Shown here piece by piece: positions 18,849-28,725 of a DNA stretch of 64,000 bases. Made by a program: the position numbers and the translations under genes. How positions within the stretch are numbered: position 1 is the stretch's first letter; each line of letters starts with the position of its first letter. Origin of the DNA: Streptomyces sp. CNH099 (GTDB taxonomy: Bacteria > Actinomycetota > Actinomycetes > Streptomycetales > Streptomycetaceae). Under the pieces are notes generated by a model that worked only from the letters and a program-made list of their open reading frames with translations, was not told the origin of the DNA and made no database searches. The DNA lies in the NCBI GenBank assembly GCA_000514715.1, contig AZWL01000006.1, positions 210,229-274,228 of the forward strand, given 5' to 3'.

Positions 18849-19513
18849 CGGGCGGCTCGGCCGGGTGCGGGGCGGTCGCCGGCCGCGAGGCGGCGGGCCG
18901 TCGCGGCGAAGCGGCCGCGCGGGGCGGCCTCGGCGACCAGCGGGACGTCCGCCGGGGTGTCCACGTCGCGCAGCGGCGGCAACTCCCGTACGCGCAGGCC
19001 CGCCCCCAGCAGCCGGCGGCGCTGCGCGGCACCGGTCCGGTCCGTCGACATCGGCACGCCGCGCAGCAGCTCCGGGTCCGGCCGGGAGAGGCCCAGCGCC
19101 CAGAAGCCGCCGTCGAGCGCCGGCCCGAGGTAGGCGTCGCAGGCCGACCAGGCGTCGTCGGCGAGGGCGGGCGCGAGCAGTTCGGCGGTGAGCTGCGGGG
19201 TGTCCATGCCGACGAGCAGCGTCGGCCCCGTACAGCCGCCGAACGCGGCGGCGAGCCGCTCGTCGAGCCCGCCGGCGGCCTGCGGTACGACGTCGAAGCC
19301 GGGCGGCAGCCAGTCGCCGGGGCTGCCGTCGAGGGCCAGCACGCGGCGCCGGGCGGGCAGGTCGCGGACGACGGCGAGGGTGTCGGCGAGCGCCGCCTCG
19401 GCGAGCTGCGCGGCTTCGCCGGGGGCGTACGCGGGGGAGAGCCGGGTCTTGACCCGGCCGGGGCGGGGCTCCTTGGCGATGACGAGGAGGGTGACGCCGG
19501 CACCGCCGCTCAC
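18845..19513 (-). CDS. TIGR04282/DUF2064 family glycosyltransferase-like protein
   Basis: A 222-residue nucleotidyltransferase-fold (GT-A-like) protein beginning with TLLVIAKEPRPGRVKTRLSP, the diagnostic KEP-x-PG-x-VKTRL sequence of the family, followed by LLVGMDTPQL, where family members carry the metal-binding Asp. Some members act in arsenosugar biosynthesis, but most are uncharacterised. The GTG start overlaps the stop of the upstream glycosyltransferase gene by 4 nt, and its own stop overlaps the methyltransferase start. The tight three-gene operon implies one pathway. Confidence 0.88.
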
Positions 19514-20226
19514 CGCGCCGCCCCCGTACCCCGCCCCTCGGCGGCCCCCGCGCCGGCGGGCGACTCCGCGTCCGCCGGCGCGGTCCGCAGGACACCCCGC
19601 ATGTCGTGGACCGCGTGCCACGTCCCCCGCCACGTCCCCGTCACCTTCGACCGCCCCGTCCGGGGCGCGTACGGCACGTCCAGCTCCGCGATCCGCCAGC
19701 CCGCGTCGGCGGCGCGTACCACCGTCTCCAGCGGATACCCGCTGCGCCGGTCCGCGACCGCCAGTTCCAGCAGGCCCGCCCGCCGGGCGGCCCGCATCGG
19801 GCCCAGGTCGTGCAGCCGCACCCCCGTGCGGCGGTGCAGCATGCGGGCCAGCGCCACGTTGCCCGCCCGGGCGTGGAGCGGCCACGCGCCGCGGGCGGTG
19901 GGGCGGCGGCGGCCGAGGACGAGGTCGGCGGTGCCCGCGGTGACCCGCTCGGTGAGCCGGGGCAGCAGGCCGGGGTCGAGGGAGCCGTCGCAGTCGCAGA
20001 AGCAGACCAGCTCGGCCGTGGCCGCCCGCAGGCCCGCCGCGCAGGCGGCGCCGAAGCCGCGCTGCGGCTCGGGTACGACGGTGGCGCCGAGTTCGCGGGC
20101 GAGGTCGCCGGAGCCGTCCGTGGAGCCGTTGTCGACCACGATCGCGCGCCAGCCGGCGGGGATGCGGGACAGGACCCAGGGCAGTGCGGCGGCCTCGTCC
20201 AGACAGGGGAGTACGACGTCGGTCAT
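19510..20226 (-). CDS. Family 2 glycosyltransferase
   Basis: A 238-residue GT-A glycosyltransferase. It shows VVLPCLDEAAALPWVLSRIP at the N-terminus, IVVDNGSTDGS and the acidic FCDCDGSLDP motif that binds metal and nucleotide sugar. Dolichol-phosphate-mannose-synthase-like spacing suggests transfer to a lipid carrier, though there is no C-terminal membrane anchor. It leads the operon with the DUF2064 protein and the methyltransferase. TAGGGT ends 7 nt before the ATG, so the transcript is probably leaderless. It is divergent from the response-regulator gene. Confidence 0.88.
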   Translation of the reverse strand: MTDVVLPCLDEAAALPWVLSRIPAGWRAIVVDNGSTDGSGDLARELGATVVPEPQRGFGAACAAGLRAATAELVCFCDCDGSLDPGLLPRLTERVTAGTADLVLGRRRPTARGAWPLHARAGNVALARMLHRRTGVRLHDLGPMRAARRAGLLELAVADRRSGYPLETVVRAADAGWRIAELDVPYAPRTGRSKVTGTWRGTWHAVHDMRGVLRTAPADAESPAGAGAAEGRGTGAAR

Positions 20227-20349
20227 GGCCACCACCCTACGAGCATAAAAGTGGCATAACGGACGCAAGGTTCTTACGAATCACGGACGTCGCCGACCGC
20301 CATCCGTTCGGCCTCTGCCCACCGGCCCCACCCGTGCCACGCTGGCGCC

Positions 20350-21123
20350 ATGGACTCCGTCCCCTCCGGCCGGTCCCGGCCACCCGGCAGCCCGGCCCGC
20401 GTGCTCGTCGTCGACGACGACCCCACCGTCGCCGAGGTCGTCGCCGGCTACCTCGACCGGGCCGGCTACACCGTCGACCGCGCCGCCGACGGCCCGCAGG
20501 CGCTGACCGCCGCCGCCACCGCCCGGCCGGACCTCGTCGTGCTCGACCTGATGCTGCCCGGCATGGACGGCCTGGAGGTCTGCGCGAAGCTGCGCGCCAC
20601 CCGCCCCGTACCGGTGATCATGCTCACCGCCCGCGGCGACGAGGACGACCGCATCCTCGGCCTCGAACTGGGCGCCGACGACTACGTGACCAAGCCCTTC
20701 AGCCCCCGCGAGCTGGTCCTGCGCGTCGAGTCGGTGCTGCGCCGCAGCCGCGCCGCGGCGCCCGGCGGGGGCGAGCTGCGCGGCGCCGGGCTCACCCTGG
20801 ACCCGGAGGCGCGCCGGGCCGCCAAGCACGGGGCCGAGCTGGCGCTGACCCTGCGGGAGTTCGACCTGCTGGCGCACTTCCTGCGGCACCCGGGGCGGGT
20901 GTTCGGGCGGGAGGAGCTGATGCGGGAGGTGTGGGGCTGGGAGTTCGGCGACCTGTCGACGGTGACCGTGCACGTACGGCGGCTGCGCGGCAAGGTCGAG
21001 GACGACCCGGCCCGGCCGCGGCTGATCACCACGGTGTGGGGCGTCGGCTACCGCTTCGACGTGTCCGGCGCCTCCGCCGTCCACGACGCCGGCGCACCCC
21101 CCGCCCGAGGCGATGCCCCGTGA
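20350..21123 (+). CDS. OmpR-family response regulator
   Basis: A 257-residue two-component regulator. The receiver domain (about 16-130) has the acidic pocket VVDDDP, phospho-acceptor Asp66 in VVLDLMLPGMDG, and Lys115 in YVTKPFSPREL. The winged-helix effector domain (about 145-240) contains LTLREFDLLAHFLRHPGRVF and TVTVHVRRLRGKVE. The stop overlaps the histidine kinase start by 4 nt (GTGA), so the pair forms one unit. It is divergent from the glycosyltransferase operon, which may be one of its targets; this is inference. Confidence 0.93.
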   Translation: MDSVPSGRSRPPGSPARVLVVDDDPTVAEVVAGYLDRAGYTVDRAADGPQALTAAATARPDLVVLDLMLPGMDGLEVCAKLRATRPVPVIMLTARGDEDDRILGLELGADDYVTKPFSPRELVLRVESVLRRSRAAAPGGGELRGAGLTLDPEARRAAKHGAELALTLREFDLLAHFLRHPGRVFGREELMREVWGWEFGDLSTVTVHVRRLRGKVEDDPARPRLITTVWGVGYRFDVSGASAVHDAGAPPARGDAP

Positions 21124-22289
21124 ACGACATCCTCCTCATGGCGGTCTTCGCCTTCCTCGGCGCCGCCGTCGCCGGCGTCCTCGGCGCCGTGGCCCTGCGC
21201 CTGCTGCGCAACCGCTCCCTCGTCGTCTCCGTCTCCGTCGTCGCCGCGACCGCCGTCACCGCGATGCTGCTCGGCACCCTCTCGGTGGCCCGCGAGATGT
21301 TCCTCTCCGGCCACGACCTCACCGTCGTCAGCATCGTCATCCTCATGGCCGCGGTCGTCTCCCTCGCCACCGCCGTCCTCCTCGGCCGCTGGGTCGTCGC
21401 CCGCAGCAACGCGCTGGCGGAGGCCGCCCGCTCGTTCGGCCACGACTTCGACAAGGGCGGCTCCTTCGCACCCCCCGCCGGCGACGCGACCGCCGAGCTG
21501 GCGGCGCTGAGCCGGGAGCTGGCGGCGACCGCCGAGCGGCTGGCGGAGTCCCGGCAGCGGGAGCGGGCGCTGGACGCCTCCCGGCGCGAGCTGGTCGCCT
21601 GGATATCGCACGACCTGCGTACGCCGCTGGCCGGGCTGCGCGCCATGGCGGAGGCGCTGGAGGACGGCATGGCCGCAGACCCCGGCCGCTACCACCGGCA
21701 GATCCGGGCCGAGACCGAGCGCCTCGACGCCATGGTCGGCGACCTCTTCGAACTCTCCCGCATCCACGCGGGCGCGCTGTCGCTCGTGCCCACCCGGATG
21801 TCGGTGTACGACCTCGTCGGCGACGCGCTGGCGGGCGCGGATCCGCTGGCGCGCGAGCACGGGGTACGGCTCGTCGGCGAGCCGCCGGAGCCGGGGCCGG
21901 CCGCGGCGGTGCCGGTGGAGGTGGACGGCAAGGAGATGACCCGGGTGCTGGGCAACCTCCTCGTCAACGCCATCCGCCGGACCCCCGCCGACGGCACGGT
22001 GGCCGTCACCGTCCGGGAGCGGGAGGGCGCGGCGGTGGTCGTCTCGGTCACCGACCAGTGCGGCGGCATCCCGGAGGAGGACCTGGCGCGGGTCTTCGAC
22101 ACGGGCTGGCGCGGCAACCACGCCCGTACGCCGGTGCCGCCCGCGGGGGCGGGGCTGGGGCTGGCGATCGTCCGGGGGATCGTCGAGGCGCACCGGGGGC
22201 GTACGGAGGTGCGCAACGTGCCGGGCGGCTGCCGCTTCGAGGTCACCCTCCCCGCGGCCACGAGCCGGCCTGCGGCGGCGCCTGGTTGA
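21120..22289 (+). CDS. Sensor histidine kinase
   Basis: A 389-residue membrane kinase with GTG start. Two or three hydrophobic helices (about 3-28, 33-55, 66-90) separated by very short loops leave almost no extracellular sensor domain. A HAMP-like linker follows, then the H-box WISHDLRTPL with His164, the N-box LLVNAIRRTPADG, and the G-boxes DQCGGIP and GAGLGLAIVRGIVEAH. Kinases with such a short extracytoplasmic part usually sense within the membrane or depend on an accessory protein. It pairs with the response regulator upstream. Confidence 0.92.
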   Translation: MNDILLMAVFAFLGAAVAGVLGAVALRLLRNRSLVVSVSVVAATAVTAMLLGTLSVAREMFLSGHDLTVVSIVILMAAVVSLATAVLLGRWVVARSNALAEAARSFGHDFDKGGSFAPPAGDATAELAALSRELAATAERLAESRQRERALDASRRELVAWISHDLRTPLAGLRAMAEALEDGMAADPGRYHRQIRAETERLDAMVGDLFELSRIHAGALSLVPTRMSVYDLVGDALAGADPLAREHGVRLVGEPPEPGPAAAVPVEVDGKEMTRVLGNLLVNAIRRTPADGTVAVTVREREGAAVVVSVTDQCGGIPEEDLARVFDTGWRGNHARTPVPPAGAGLGLAIVRGIVEAHRGRTEVRNVPGGCRFEVTLPAATSRPAAAPG

Positions 22290-22382
22290 TCCGCCGCACC
22301 GACGGCCGCCCCGCACGGAGCCGTCCCGTCCCGGCCCACCCCGGTGCCGGCGCCACCCCGGTGAGGCCGCACCGCTCGCGGG

Positions 22383-23450
22383 CTACCGCGGCGCCGCCCC
22401 CAGCGGCGATTTCGCGAACTCCGTCACGCCCTCCTCGAACCCCACCGCCGGCCGCCAGCCCAGCTCCGCCCGCAGCCGCGCCGAGTCCGCGGTGATGTGC
22501 CGTACGTCGCCGAGCCGGTACTCCCCCGTGACCACCGGCGCCGGCCCGCCGTACGCCGCGGCCAGCGCGTCCGCCAGCTCGCCGACGGTGTGGACGTCGC
22601 CGCTGCCCGCGTTGTACGCCGTGAGCGCCCCCGCCCCCGCCCCCGCTTCGGCTCCGGCTCCGGCTCCGTGCACCGCCTCCAGTGCGCGGACGTTGGCCTC
22701 CGCGACGTCCCGGACGTGGACGAAGTCCCGCCGCTGCGCCCCGTCCTCGTACACCCGCGGCGCCTCGCCCCGCTCCAGCGCCGAGCGGAAGAAGGAGGCG
22801 ACTCCGGCGTACGGGGTGTCGCGCGGCATCCCGGGGCCGTAGACGTTGTGGTAGCGCAGCGACACCGCGCGGGCGCCGGTGACGCGCGCCCACACCCCGG
22901 CCACGTGCTCCTGCGCCAGCTTGGTCGCCGCGTACACGCTCCGCGGGTCCGCCGGCGCGTCCTCCGCCACCAGCCCGGGCCGCAACTCCGCACCGCAGCG
23001 CGGGCACCGCGGCTCGAAGCACCCGTCGGCGAGGTCGGCCTCCGCCCGCGGCAGCGGCCGTACGGCGCCGTGCGCGGGGCAGTCGTAGCGCCCCTCCCCG
23101 TACACGACCATCGACCCCGCCAGCACCAGCCGCCGCACGCCGGCGTCCGCCATCGCGGCGAGGAGCACGGCGGTGCCGAGGTCGTTGACGCCGACGTACG
23201 CGGGCGCGTCGGCGAAGTCCTCGGTGAGGCCGACCATCGCGGCCTGGTGGCAGACGGCGTCGGCGCCGGCGAGCGCCGCCGCGACGGCCTCGCGGTCCCG
23301 GACGTCGCCGCGCACGTACGCGGCGCACCCCGGCCCGGCGGCGGCCGGGTCCCGTACGTCCAGCACCACCGCCTCGTGCCCCCGCTCCGCGAGGGCGGAG
23401 ACCACGTGCGATCCGATGAACCCGGCGCCGCCGGTGACGAGTACGCGCAT
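22383..23450 (-). CDS. NAD-dependent epimerase/dehydratase (extended SDR)
   Basis: A 355-residue extended short-chain dehydrogenase. It has the Rossmann motif [13 protein letters not shown] and the catalytic YAATK pair (Tyr and Lys) with upstream Ser. An insertion carrying the knuckle [13 protein letters not shown] before the active site is a putative zinc site not found in GalE. It is likely a nucleotide-sugar epimerase or dehydratase supplying the nearby glycosyltransferases. TAGGCT lies 7 nt before the ATG, giving a leaderless start. An Ala/Gly/Glu low-complexity loop lies near residue 270. Confidence 0.88.
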   Translation of the reverse strand: MRVLVTGGAGFIGSHVVSALAERGHEAVVLDVRDPAAAGPGCAAYVRGDVRDREAVAAALAGADAVCHQAAMVGLTEDFADAPAYVGVNDLGTAVLLAAMADAGVRRLVLAGSMVVYGEGRYDCPAHGAVRPLPRAEADLADGCFEPRCPRCGAELRPGLVAEDAPADPRSVYAATKLAQEHVAGVWARVTGARAVSLRYHNVYGPGMPRDTPYAGVASFFRSALERGEAPRVYEDGAQRRDFVHVRDVAEANVRALEAVHGAGAGAEAGAGAGALTAYNAGSGDVHTVGELADALAAAYGGPAPVVTGEYRLGDVRHITADSARLRAELGWRPAVGFEEGVTEFAKSPLGAAPR

Positions 23451-23591
23451 GCCGGCGAGCCTAGGGCCGCCGGCCGCGGCGGAAGGCCGCTGCCGCGCCC
23501 GACGTCACACTCCGGTAAGACCCCGGCGGGCGGGCGGGTAGAACGCGGTCCTATCCAGCAATCCAGAAGATATTCTTACTCCTTCGAGCGA

Positions 23592-23620
23592 TTGCTGCCG
23601 CTATGCCCGAAGCCTAGCTT
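23592..23620 (+). promoter_or_regulatory. Leaderless promoter of the encapsulin gene
   Basis: TTGCTG (23592-23597) and TAGCTT (23615-23620) are separated by exactly 17 nt, and the ATG follows the -10 hexamer after 7 nt. Transcription would start at or next to the A of the ATG, so the message has no ribosome-binding leader. No alternative Shine-Dalgarno sequence is present. Confidence 0.75.
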
Positions 23621-23627
23621 CGGTGCC

Positions 23628-25037
23628 ATGACGACCTCGCCAGAAGACACGTCCGCGTCCGTCGAACCCCCCGACCGTCTCAGCCTCGACACCGCCGCCG
23701 CGCGGAACCTCACGACGACCACCAAGACGCCCCCGCAGATGCAGGGGATCTCGTCCCGCTGGCTGCTCAAGGTGCTGCCGTGGACGGAGGTCAAGGGCGG
23801 TGCGTTCCGGGTGAACCGGCGCCTCACCCACACGCTCGGCGACGGCCGTGTCGAGTTCACGTCCGTCGGCGACCAGGTGCGCGTCATCCCGCAGGAGCTG
23901 CGGGAGCTGCCGCCGCTGCGCGCGTTCGGGGACGAGGAGGTGCTGACCGCGCTGGCCGGGCGGTTCGAGCAGCGGGAGGTCGCGCCGGGGGACGCGGTGG
24001 TGTCCGCGGGCGCGGCGGCGGACACGGTCGTGCTGGTCGCGCACGGGCGGCTGGAGCGGGTCGGCGCCGGGAAGTACGGGGACGAGACGGTTCTCGGCGT
24101 CCTCGCCGACGGCGACCACGTCGGCGAGGACGTGCTGCTCGCCGACGACGGCACGTGGCCGTTCACCGTACGGGCCACGACCCGCGGGACGGTGCTGGTG
24201 CTCGCGCGCTCCGCGCTCGACGAGCTGCTGGAGCAGGCGGCGGGGCTGCGGGAGCACCTGGCGGCGCTCCGCGCGATTCCGCGGCAGCGGCAGAACAGCA
24301 AGGGCGAGGCGGAGATCGAGCTGGCCTCCGGCCACCGCGGCGAGCAGGACCTCCCCGGCACCTTCGTGGACTACGAGCTGACGCCCCGGGAGTACGAGCT
24401 GGAGGTCGCCCAGACCGTCCTGCGCGTGCACAGCCGCGTCGCCGACCTCTACAACGAGCCGATGAACCAGGTCGAGCAGCAGCTGCGGCTGACCGTCGAG
24501 GCGCTGCGCGAGCGCCAGGAGCACGAGCTGGTCAACAACCACTCGTTCGGCCTGCTGCACAACGCCGACCTCAAGCAGCGCATCCACACCCGCTCGGGCC
24601 CGCCGACACCCGACGACCTCGACGAGCTGATCTCCCGCCGCCGCCAGACGCACGTGCTGCTGGCCCACCCGCGCGCGATCGCGGCCATCGGCCGGGAGTG
24701 GAACAAGCGCGGCATCTACCCGCCGCGCACGGAGTACCTGGGCAGCGAGGTCAACAACTGGCGCGGCATCCCGCTGCTGCCGTGCAACAAGATCCCGATC
24801 ACCCCGGAGGCGACCAGCTCGGTCATCGCGATGCGGCTCGGCGAGGCGGACCAGGGCGTGGTCGGGCTGCACCAGACGGGGCTGCCGGACGAGATCCGGC
24901 CGGGCATGAACGTCCGGTTCATGGGGATCAGCGACAAGGCGATCATCTCGTACCTGGTGAGCACCTACTTCTCCGCCGCCGTGCTCGTCCCCGACGCGCT
25001 CGGCATCCTGGAGGACGTGCAGATCGGCGCCGGCTGA
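23628..25037 (+). CDS. Family 2B encapsulin nanocompartment shell protein
   Basis: A 469-residue HK97-fold shell protein. The N-arm region [20 protein letters not shown] and the following [24 protein letters not shown] are characteristic of family 2 encapsulins. An inserted cyclic-nucleotide-binding-like domain at about 95-215 ([31 protein letters not shown]) marks subtype 2B. The rest is the P- and A-domain core. Family 2B shells usually package polyprenyl transferases or terpene cyclases encoded next door. Here no such cargo gene is adjacent; the downstream neighbour is a convergent phosphoketolase. Shells assemble in the cytoplasm as 60-mers. Start fixed by the leaderless promoter. Confidence 0.93.
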   Translation: MTTSPEDTSASVEPPDRLSLDTAAARNLTTTTKTPPQMQGISSRWLLKVLPWTEVKGGAFRVNRRLTHTLGDGRVEFTSVGDQVRVIPQELRELPPLRAFGDEEVLTALAGRFEQREVAPGDAVVSAGAAADTVVLVAHGRLERVGAGKYGDETVLGVLADGDHVGEDVLLADDGTWPFTVRATTRGTVLVLARSALDELLEQAAGLREHLAALRAIPRQRQNSKGEAEIELASGHRGEQDLPGTFVDYELTPREYELEVAQTVLRVHSRVADLYNEPMNQVEQQLRLTVEALRERQEHELVNNHSFGLLHNADLKQRIHTRSGPPTPDDLDELISRRRQTHVLLAHPRAIAAIGREWNKRGIYPPRTEYLGSEVNNWRGIPLLPCNKIPITPEATSSVIAMRLGEADQGVVGLHQTGLPDEIRPGMNVRFMGISDKAIISYLVSTYFSAAVLVPDALGILEDVQIGAG

Positions 25038-25064
25038 CGGGCGGGGGCCGCGGGCCGCGGACGC

Positions 25065-25089
25065 GCCGGCCGGGTTCCGCCCGGCCGGC
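25065..25089. terminator. Bidirectional terminator between encapsulin and phosphoketolase genes
   Basis: A perfect 10-bp stem (GCCGGCCGGG at 25065-25074, complement at 25080-25089) with a TTCCG loop fills most of the 54-nt gap between two converging stops. Confidence 0.8.
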
Positions 25090-25091
25090 CG

Positions 25092-27476
25092 TCACTCCCG
25101 CGGGCCCGGCCACGTCCAGTCCGCGACCTCCGGCAGGTCGGTCCCGTGCGCGCGGACCCAGGCGTGGTGCCTGCCCCGTACGTCCGCCATCCGCTGCCGC
25201 AGCGCCGCCGCCCGCACGGCCAGCCCGGGGACGCGGTCGATGACGTCCATGACCAGTCGGTAGCGGTCGAGGTCGTTGCGTACGACCATGTCGAACGGCG
25301 TGGTCGTGGTGCCCATCTCCTTGTATCCGCGCACGTGCAGCTGGTCGTGGCCGGCGTGCCGGTAGGCGAGCCGGTGGATCAGCCACGGATAGCCGTGGTA
25401 GGCGAAGACGACCGGCTTCTCGTGGGTGAAGACGGAGTGGAACTCCCGCGCGGTCATGCCGTGCGGATGGTCCTCGTGCGGCATCAGCCGGGCGATGTCG
25501 ACGACGTTGACGACCCGTACCGCCAGCTCCGGCAGGTGCTGGCGCAGCAGCGCCGCCGCGGCCAGCACCTCCTGCGTGGGCACGTCCCCGGCGCAGGCCA
25601 GCACCGCGTCGGGCGCCTCGCCCGGGCGCTCGGTGCCGGCCCACTCCCAGATGCCGACGCCGCGCAGGCAGTGCGCGCGGGCCTCCTCCGGCGTGAGCCA
25701 GTCGAACGACGGCTGCTTGCCGGCGACGACGACGTTGACGACGTCGCGGGTGCGCAGCACGTGGTCGGCCACGCACAGCAGGGTGTTGGTGTCCGGCGGC
25801 AGGTAGACCCGGACGGAGCCGGGGCTCTTGTTGAGGATGTGGTCGACGAAGCCGGGGTCCTGGTGGCTGAAGCCGTTGTGGTCCTGCCGCCAGACGTGCG
25901 AGGTCAGCAGGTAGTTGAGCCCCGCGACCGGGGCCCGCCAGGGCTCCTCGCCCGCGGTCCGGATCCACTTGACGTGCTGTGCGGCCATGCTCGCGACGAT
26001 GTGCGCGAACGCCTCGTACGACGAGAACAGCCCGTGCCGGCCGGTGAGGACGTACCCCTCCAGCCAGCCCTGGCACAGGTGCTCGGAGAGCACCTCCATG
26101 ACCCGGCCGTGCGGCCCGTGGTGCTCGTCCGTCTCCTCCGTCTCCGCCTGCCACGCCCGGTCCGTGACCTCGAACAGCTCCTGCAGCCGGTTCGACGCGG
26201 TCTCGTCCGGGCCGAAGACGCGGAAGTCGCGGCGCTCCGCGGTGTCGGCCATCACCTGCCGCAGCATGCCGCCGAGCACCCGGGTCGGCTCGTGGCGCCG
26301 CACGCCGGGCCGGTCGACGGCGACGGCGTACCGGTCGGGCCCCGGCAGCGGCAGGCTGCGCAGCAGCCGGCCGCCGTTGGCGTGCGGGTTGGCGCCGAGG
26401 CGGCGGTCGCCGTGCGGCACGCAGGCGAGCACCTGCGGGCGCGGCCGGCCGTCGGCGTCGAAGAGCGTCCGCGGCTCGTACGAGCGCAGCCACCGCTCCA
26501 GCTCCGCCAGGTGCTCGGGGTTCTCCCGCACCCCGGGCAGCGGCACCTGGTGGGAGCGCCACGTGCCCTCGACCGGCGTGCCGTCGACGTACTCCGGCCC
26601 GGTCCAGCCCTTGGGGGTGCGCAGCACGATCGCCGGCCAGCGGGGGCGGGCCGCCGTCCGGCCGCGCCCGCCCTTCGCGCGCGCGGCCTGCTGGATCTCG
26701 GCGATCCGGTCCAGCGCGGCGTCCGTGGCCGCGGCCATGTCCCGGTGCGCGCGGGCGGTGTCCCCGGGAGCCGAGCCCGCGCTGACGTGCAGCGGCTCGT
26801 GGCCGTAGCCGCGCAGCAGCTCGTCCAGCTCGCTCTCCGGGATGCGGGAGAGCACGGTGGGGCCGGCGATCTTGTAGCCGTTGAGGTGCAGGACGGGCAG
26901 CACGGCGCCGTCGTGCACCGGGTCGAGGAACTTGTTCGCGTGCCACGACCCGGCCAGCGGCCCGGTCTCCGCCTCGCCGTCGCCGATGACGCAGACCGCG
27001 ACGAGCCCGGGGTTGTCGAAGGCCGCGCCGTAGGCGTGCGCGAGCGAGTAGCCCAGCTCGCCGCCCTCGTGGAACGACCCGGGCACCACCGGCGCGACGT
27101 GGCTCGGCGTCCCGCCGGGGAAGGAGAACTGCCGGAACAGCCGCGCCATGCCGGCGGCGTCGCGCGACACGTCGGGGTGCACCTCCCCGTACGAGCCGTC
27201 GAGCCAGGCGCCGGCGTAGACGGCGGGGCCGCCGTGGCCGGGGCCCCAGACGCAGACGGCGTCGAGGTCGCGGGCGCCGATGACGCGGTTGAGGTGGGTG
27301 TAGACGAGGTTGAGGCCGGGGCAGGTGCCCCAGTGGCCGAGCAGCCGCGGCTTGATGTCGCCGGGCGTCAGCGGCTCGGTGAGCAGCGGGTTGCGGGTGA
27401 GGTAGATCTGGCCCGCGGCCAGGTAGTTGAGGGCGCGCCAGTGGGCGTCGAGGTCGGCCTGCTCCTGCTTCTTCAT
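25092..27476 (-). CDS. xfp: Xylulose-5-phosphate/fructose-6-phosphate phosphoketolase
   Basis: A 794-residue thiamine-diphosphate enzyme of normal family length. It splits xylulose 5-phosphate (or fructose 6-phosphate) with phosphate to acetyl phosphate and a triose or tetrose phosphate. Visible motifs are [26 protein letters not shown], the ThDP site [19 protein letters not shown] and [15 protein letters not shown]. The start at MKKQEQ is chosen because homology begins there; the frame stays open 49 codons further up, but that stretch is Arg/Gly-rich noise. The gene is monocistronic and convergent with the encapsulin gene. No acetate kinase gene is nearby. Confidence 0.93.
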   Translation of the reverse strand: MKKQEQADLDAHWRALNYLAAGQIYLTRNPLLTEPLTPGDIKPRLLGHWGTCPGLNLVYTHLNRVIGARDLDAVCVWGPGHGGPAVYAGAWLDGSYGEVHPDVSRDAAGMARLFRQFSFPGGTPSHVAPVVPGSFHEGGELGYSLAHAYGAAFDNPGLVAVCVIGDGEAETGPLAGSWHANKFLDPVHDGAVLPVLHLNGYKIAGPTVLSRIPESELDELLRGYGHEPLHVSAGSAPGDTARAHRDMAAATDAALDRIAEIQQAARAKGGRGRTAARPRWPAIVLRTPKGWTGPEYVDGTPVEGTWRSHQVPLPGVRENPEHLAELERWLRSYEPRTLFDADGRPRPQVLACVPHGDRRLGANPHANGGRLLRSLPLPGPDRYAVAVDRPGVRRHEPTRVLGGMLRQVMADTAERRDFRVFGPDETASNRLQELFEVTDRAWQAETEETDEHHGPHGRVMEVLSEHLCQGWLEGYVLTGRHGLFSSYEAFAHIVASMAAQHVKWIRTAGEEPWRAPVAGLNYLLTSHVWRQDHNGFSHQDPGFVDHILNKSPGSVRVYLPPDTNTLLCVADHVLRTRDVVNVVVAGKQPSFDWLTPEEARAHCLRGVGIWEWAGTERPGEAPDAVLACAGDVPTQEVLAAAALLRQHLPELAVRVVNVVDIARLMPHEDHPHGMTAREFHSVFTHEKPVVFAYHGYPWLIHRLAYRHAGHDQLHVRGYKEMGTTTTPFDMVVRNDLDRYRLVMDVIDRVPGLAVRAAALRQRMADVRGRHHAWVRAHGTDLPEVADWTWPGPRE

Positions 27477-27691
27477 CGTCGTCCCGTCGGCGAGGGGGCG
27501 GTGTGCAGCGGTACGGCCCAGTCTTACGGCCCGGAGGGCCGCCCACCACCGGGCGCCGCGCGCCGCGCCCCCGCCCGCCCCGGACGGACCTCCTACCACC
27601 CGAATGGCGGGCACGGCCCGCACGGGACGAAGGGTACGGGTGGGACAGACTGCCTCGTATGTGGACGGCGAACCCGGGGACCGGTGATCAC

Positions 27692-27886
27692 ATGGCCGTG
27701 TCGGTGTCGGTCGTGCTGCTGCTCCTCGTGCTGGCGGTGGTGTTCCTGCGCAGCGGCTCGCTCAAAACCTCGCACGCGGTGGTCTGCGTGCTGCTCGGCT
27801 TCTACCTGTCCGGCACCACCGTCGCCCCGACGATCCAGTCCGGTCTGGAGGCCACGGCGAACGTGGTGAGCAGCATCCGGCCGTAA
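27692..27886 (+). CDS. Small two-helix membrane protein
   Basis: A 64-residue protein with one hydrophobic helix at about 2-20 ([15 protein letters not shown]), the linker [10 protein letters not shown] and a second helix, ending in [11 protein letters not shown]. Similar small proteins are common in Streptomyces next to regulatory genes, but no function is known. The start at 27692 gives a clean N-terminus directly before the helix; an ATG at 27659 is possible. It is divergent from the phosphoketolase gene and just upstream of the DUF397/XRE triad. Confidence 0.7.
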   Translation: MAVSVSVVLLLLVLAVVFLRSGSLKTSHAVVCVLLGFYLSGTTVAPTIQSGLEATANVVSSIRP

Positions 27887-27985
27887 CTATATGGCCGCGC
27901 TCGAAACTCACGGACGGCCCGGCGCGTTGAACGCCCGGGGATGACCTTGGTGGACGCCTGATCGGAATCAAGCGCGCACGCTGGG

Positions 27986-28007
27986 TGCACGTGCATTTGC
28001 GCGTGCA
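27986..28007. promoter_or_regulatory. Palindromic operator upstream of DUF397 gene
   Basis: The perfect 10-bp palindrome TGCACGTGCA (27986-27995) is followed 12 bp later by a one-mismatch copy, TGCGCGTGCA (27998-28007). The exact palindrome recurs at 29308-29317 in the gap between the ATPase and XRE genes. It is probably a binding site for the XRE-DUF5753 regulator. Confidence 0.6.
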
Positions 28008-28071
28008 CGTAGCCGCCAACACAGCTATGATCCCCGACAGTTGACATTGGCAACCACCTTGGAGAAGCGCT

Positions 28072-28311
28072 GTGGCCCACGCATACAACGGCATTGCGGC
28101 CAGAGATCTTCACGGCGCCGTCTGGCAGAAGAGCCGGCACAGCAACTCGCAGGGTTCCTGCGTCGAGTTCGCCAGACTCCCCGGCGGCGAGATAGCCGTT
28201 CGCAATTCCCGATTTCCCGAAGGACCCGCGCTCGTCTACACCCGTGCCGAGGTGGAGGCGATGCTGCTGGGCGTCAAGGATGGAGAGTTCGACCATCTCG
28301 TAACTGACTGA
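28072..28311 (+). CDS. DUF397 domain protein
   Basis: A 79-residue protein spanning one DUF397 domain: WQKSRHSNSQGSCVEFA, IAVRNSRFPEGPALVYT and LLGVKDGEFDHL. DUF397 proteins are partners, often inhibitors, of XRE-DUF5753 regulators of the WhiJ/Scr1 type in actinomycetes and modulate development or antibiotic production. The start is GTG with GGAGA 5 nt upstream. Unlike the usual arrangement, it is not directly behind the XRE gene but separated from it by the ATPase gene. Confidence 0.88.
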   Translation: MAHAYNGIAARDLHGAVWQKSRHSNSQGSCVEFARLPGGEIAVRNSRFPEGPALVYTRAEVEAMLLGVKDGEFDHLVTD

Positions 28312-28725
28312 CACTGACCGACCACCCCCCATTTCCCGGCTGCCCCGCACGCTTCCGCCGTCCCTTCGGAACCGGAAGGCAGCCGGCCGCCCACGGATCC
28401 CGGGCCGGGATTTCGCCGTTACCGGCGCCGCTCGCCGACGGCCCCGGATCCGCACGGAATGCGATCGCTCCCTTTCCGTCCGCGAACGGTTTCGGAGCGT
28501 GAATCGGCCCGTATCCGGGACACCGCGACGCGTCATCGTCGCTGCGCAGCGGTCCTATTCCCGTACCGCGGGCGGGCGCGCGGACGGCGGGCGGCGCCGG
28601 ACGGTCCGCCGCGCAGGACGCCGTGCAGGGCGTACAGAGAGAAGAGAACGGCCGCCCGGTCACCGGACGGCCGTACTGTCATGCAGTCATGCGGCCGGAC
28701 GTACGGCGGCGCCGGCGTGCGGCCG
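28312..28725. other. Non-coding gap between DUF397 and ATPase genes
   Basis: This 414-nt stretch lies between two converging genes. Apart from the hairpin at 28648-28674 I see no credible gene: the open frames crossing it lack codon bias, starts and recognisable motifs. The left part is somewhat less GC-rich than its surroundings. Confidence 0.6.
28648..28674. terminator. Hairpin terminator between converging DUF397 and ATPase genes
   Basis: A 12-bp stem with one mismatch (ACGGCCG.CCGG paired with CCGG.CGGCCGT) and a TCA loop lies 51 nt beyond the ATPase stop. It could terminate both converging transcripts. Confidence 0.75.

Noticed and set aside
27477-27623. N-terminal extension of the phosphoketolase as an encapsulin-targeting tail
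   Set aside because: The 49 extra codons look like non-coding Arg/Gly-rich sequence, homology begins at MKKQEQ, and the ordinary family length is reached without them.
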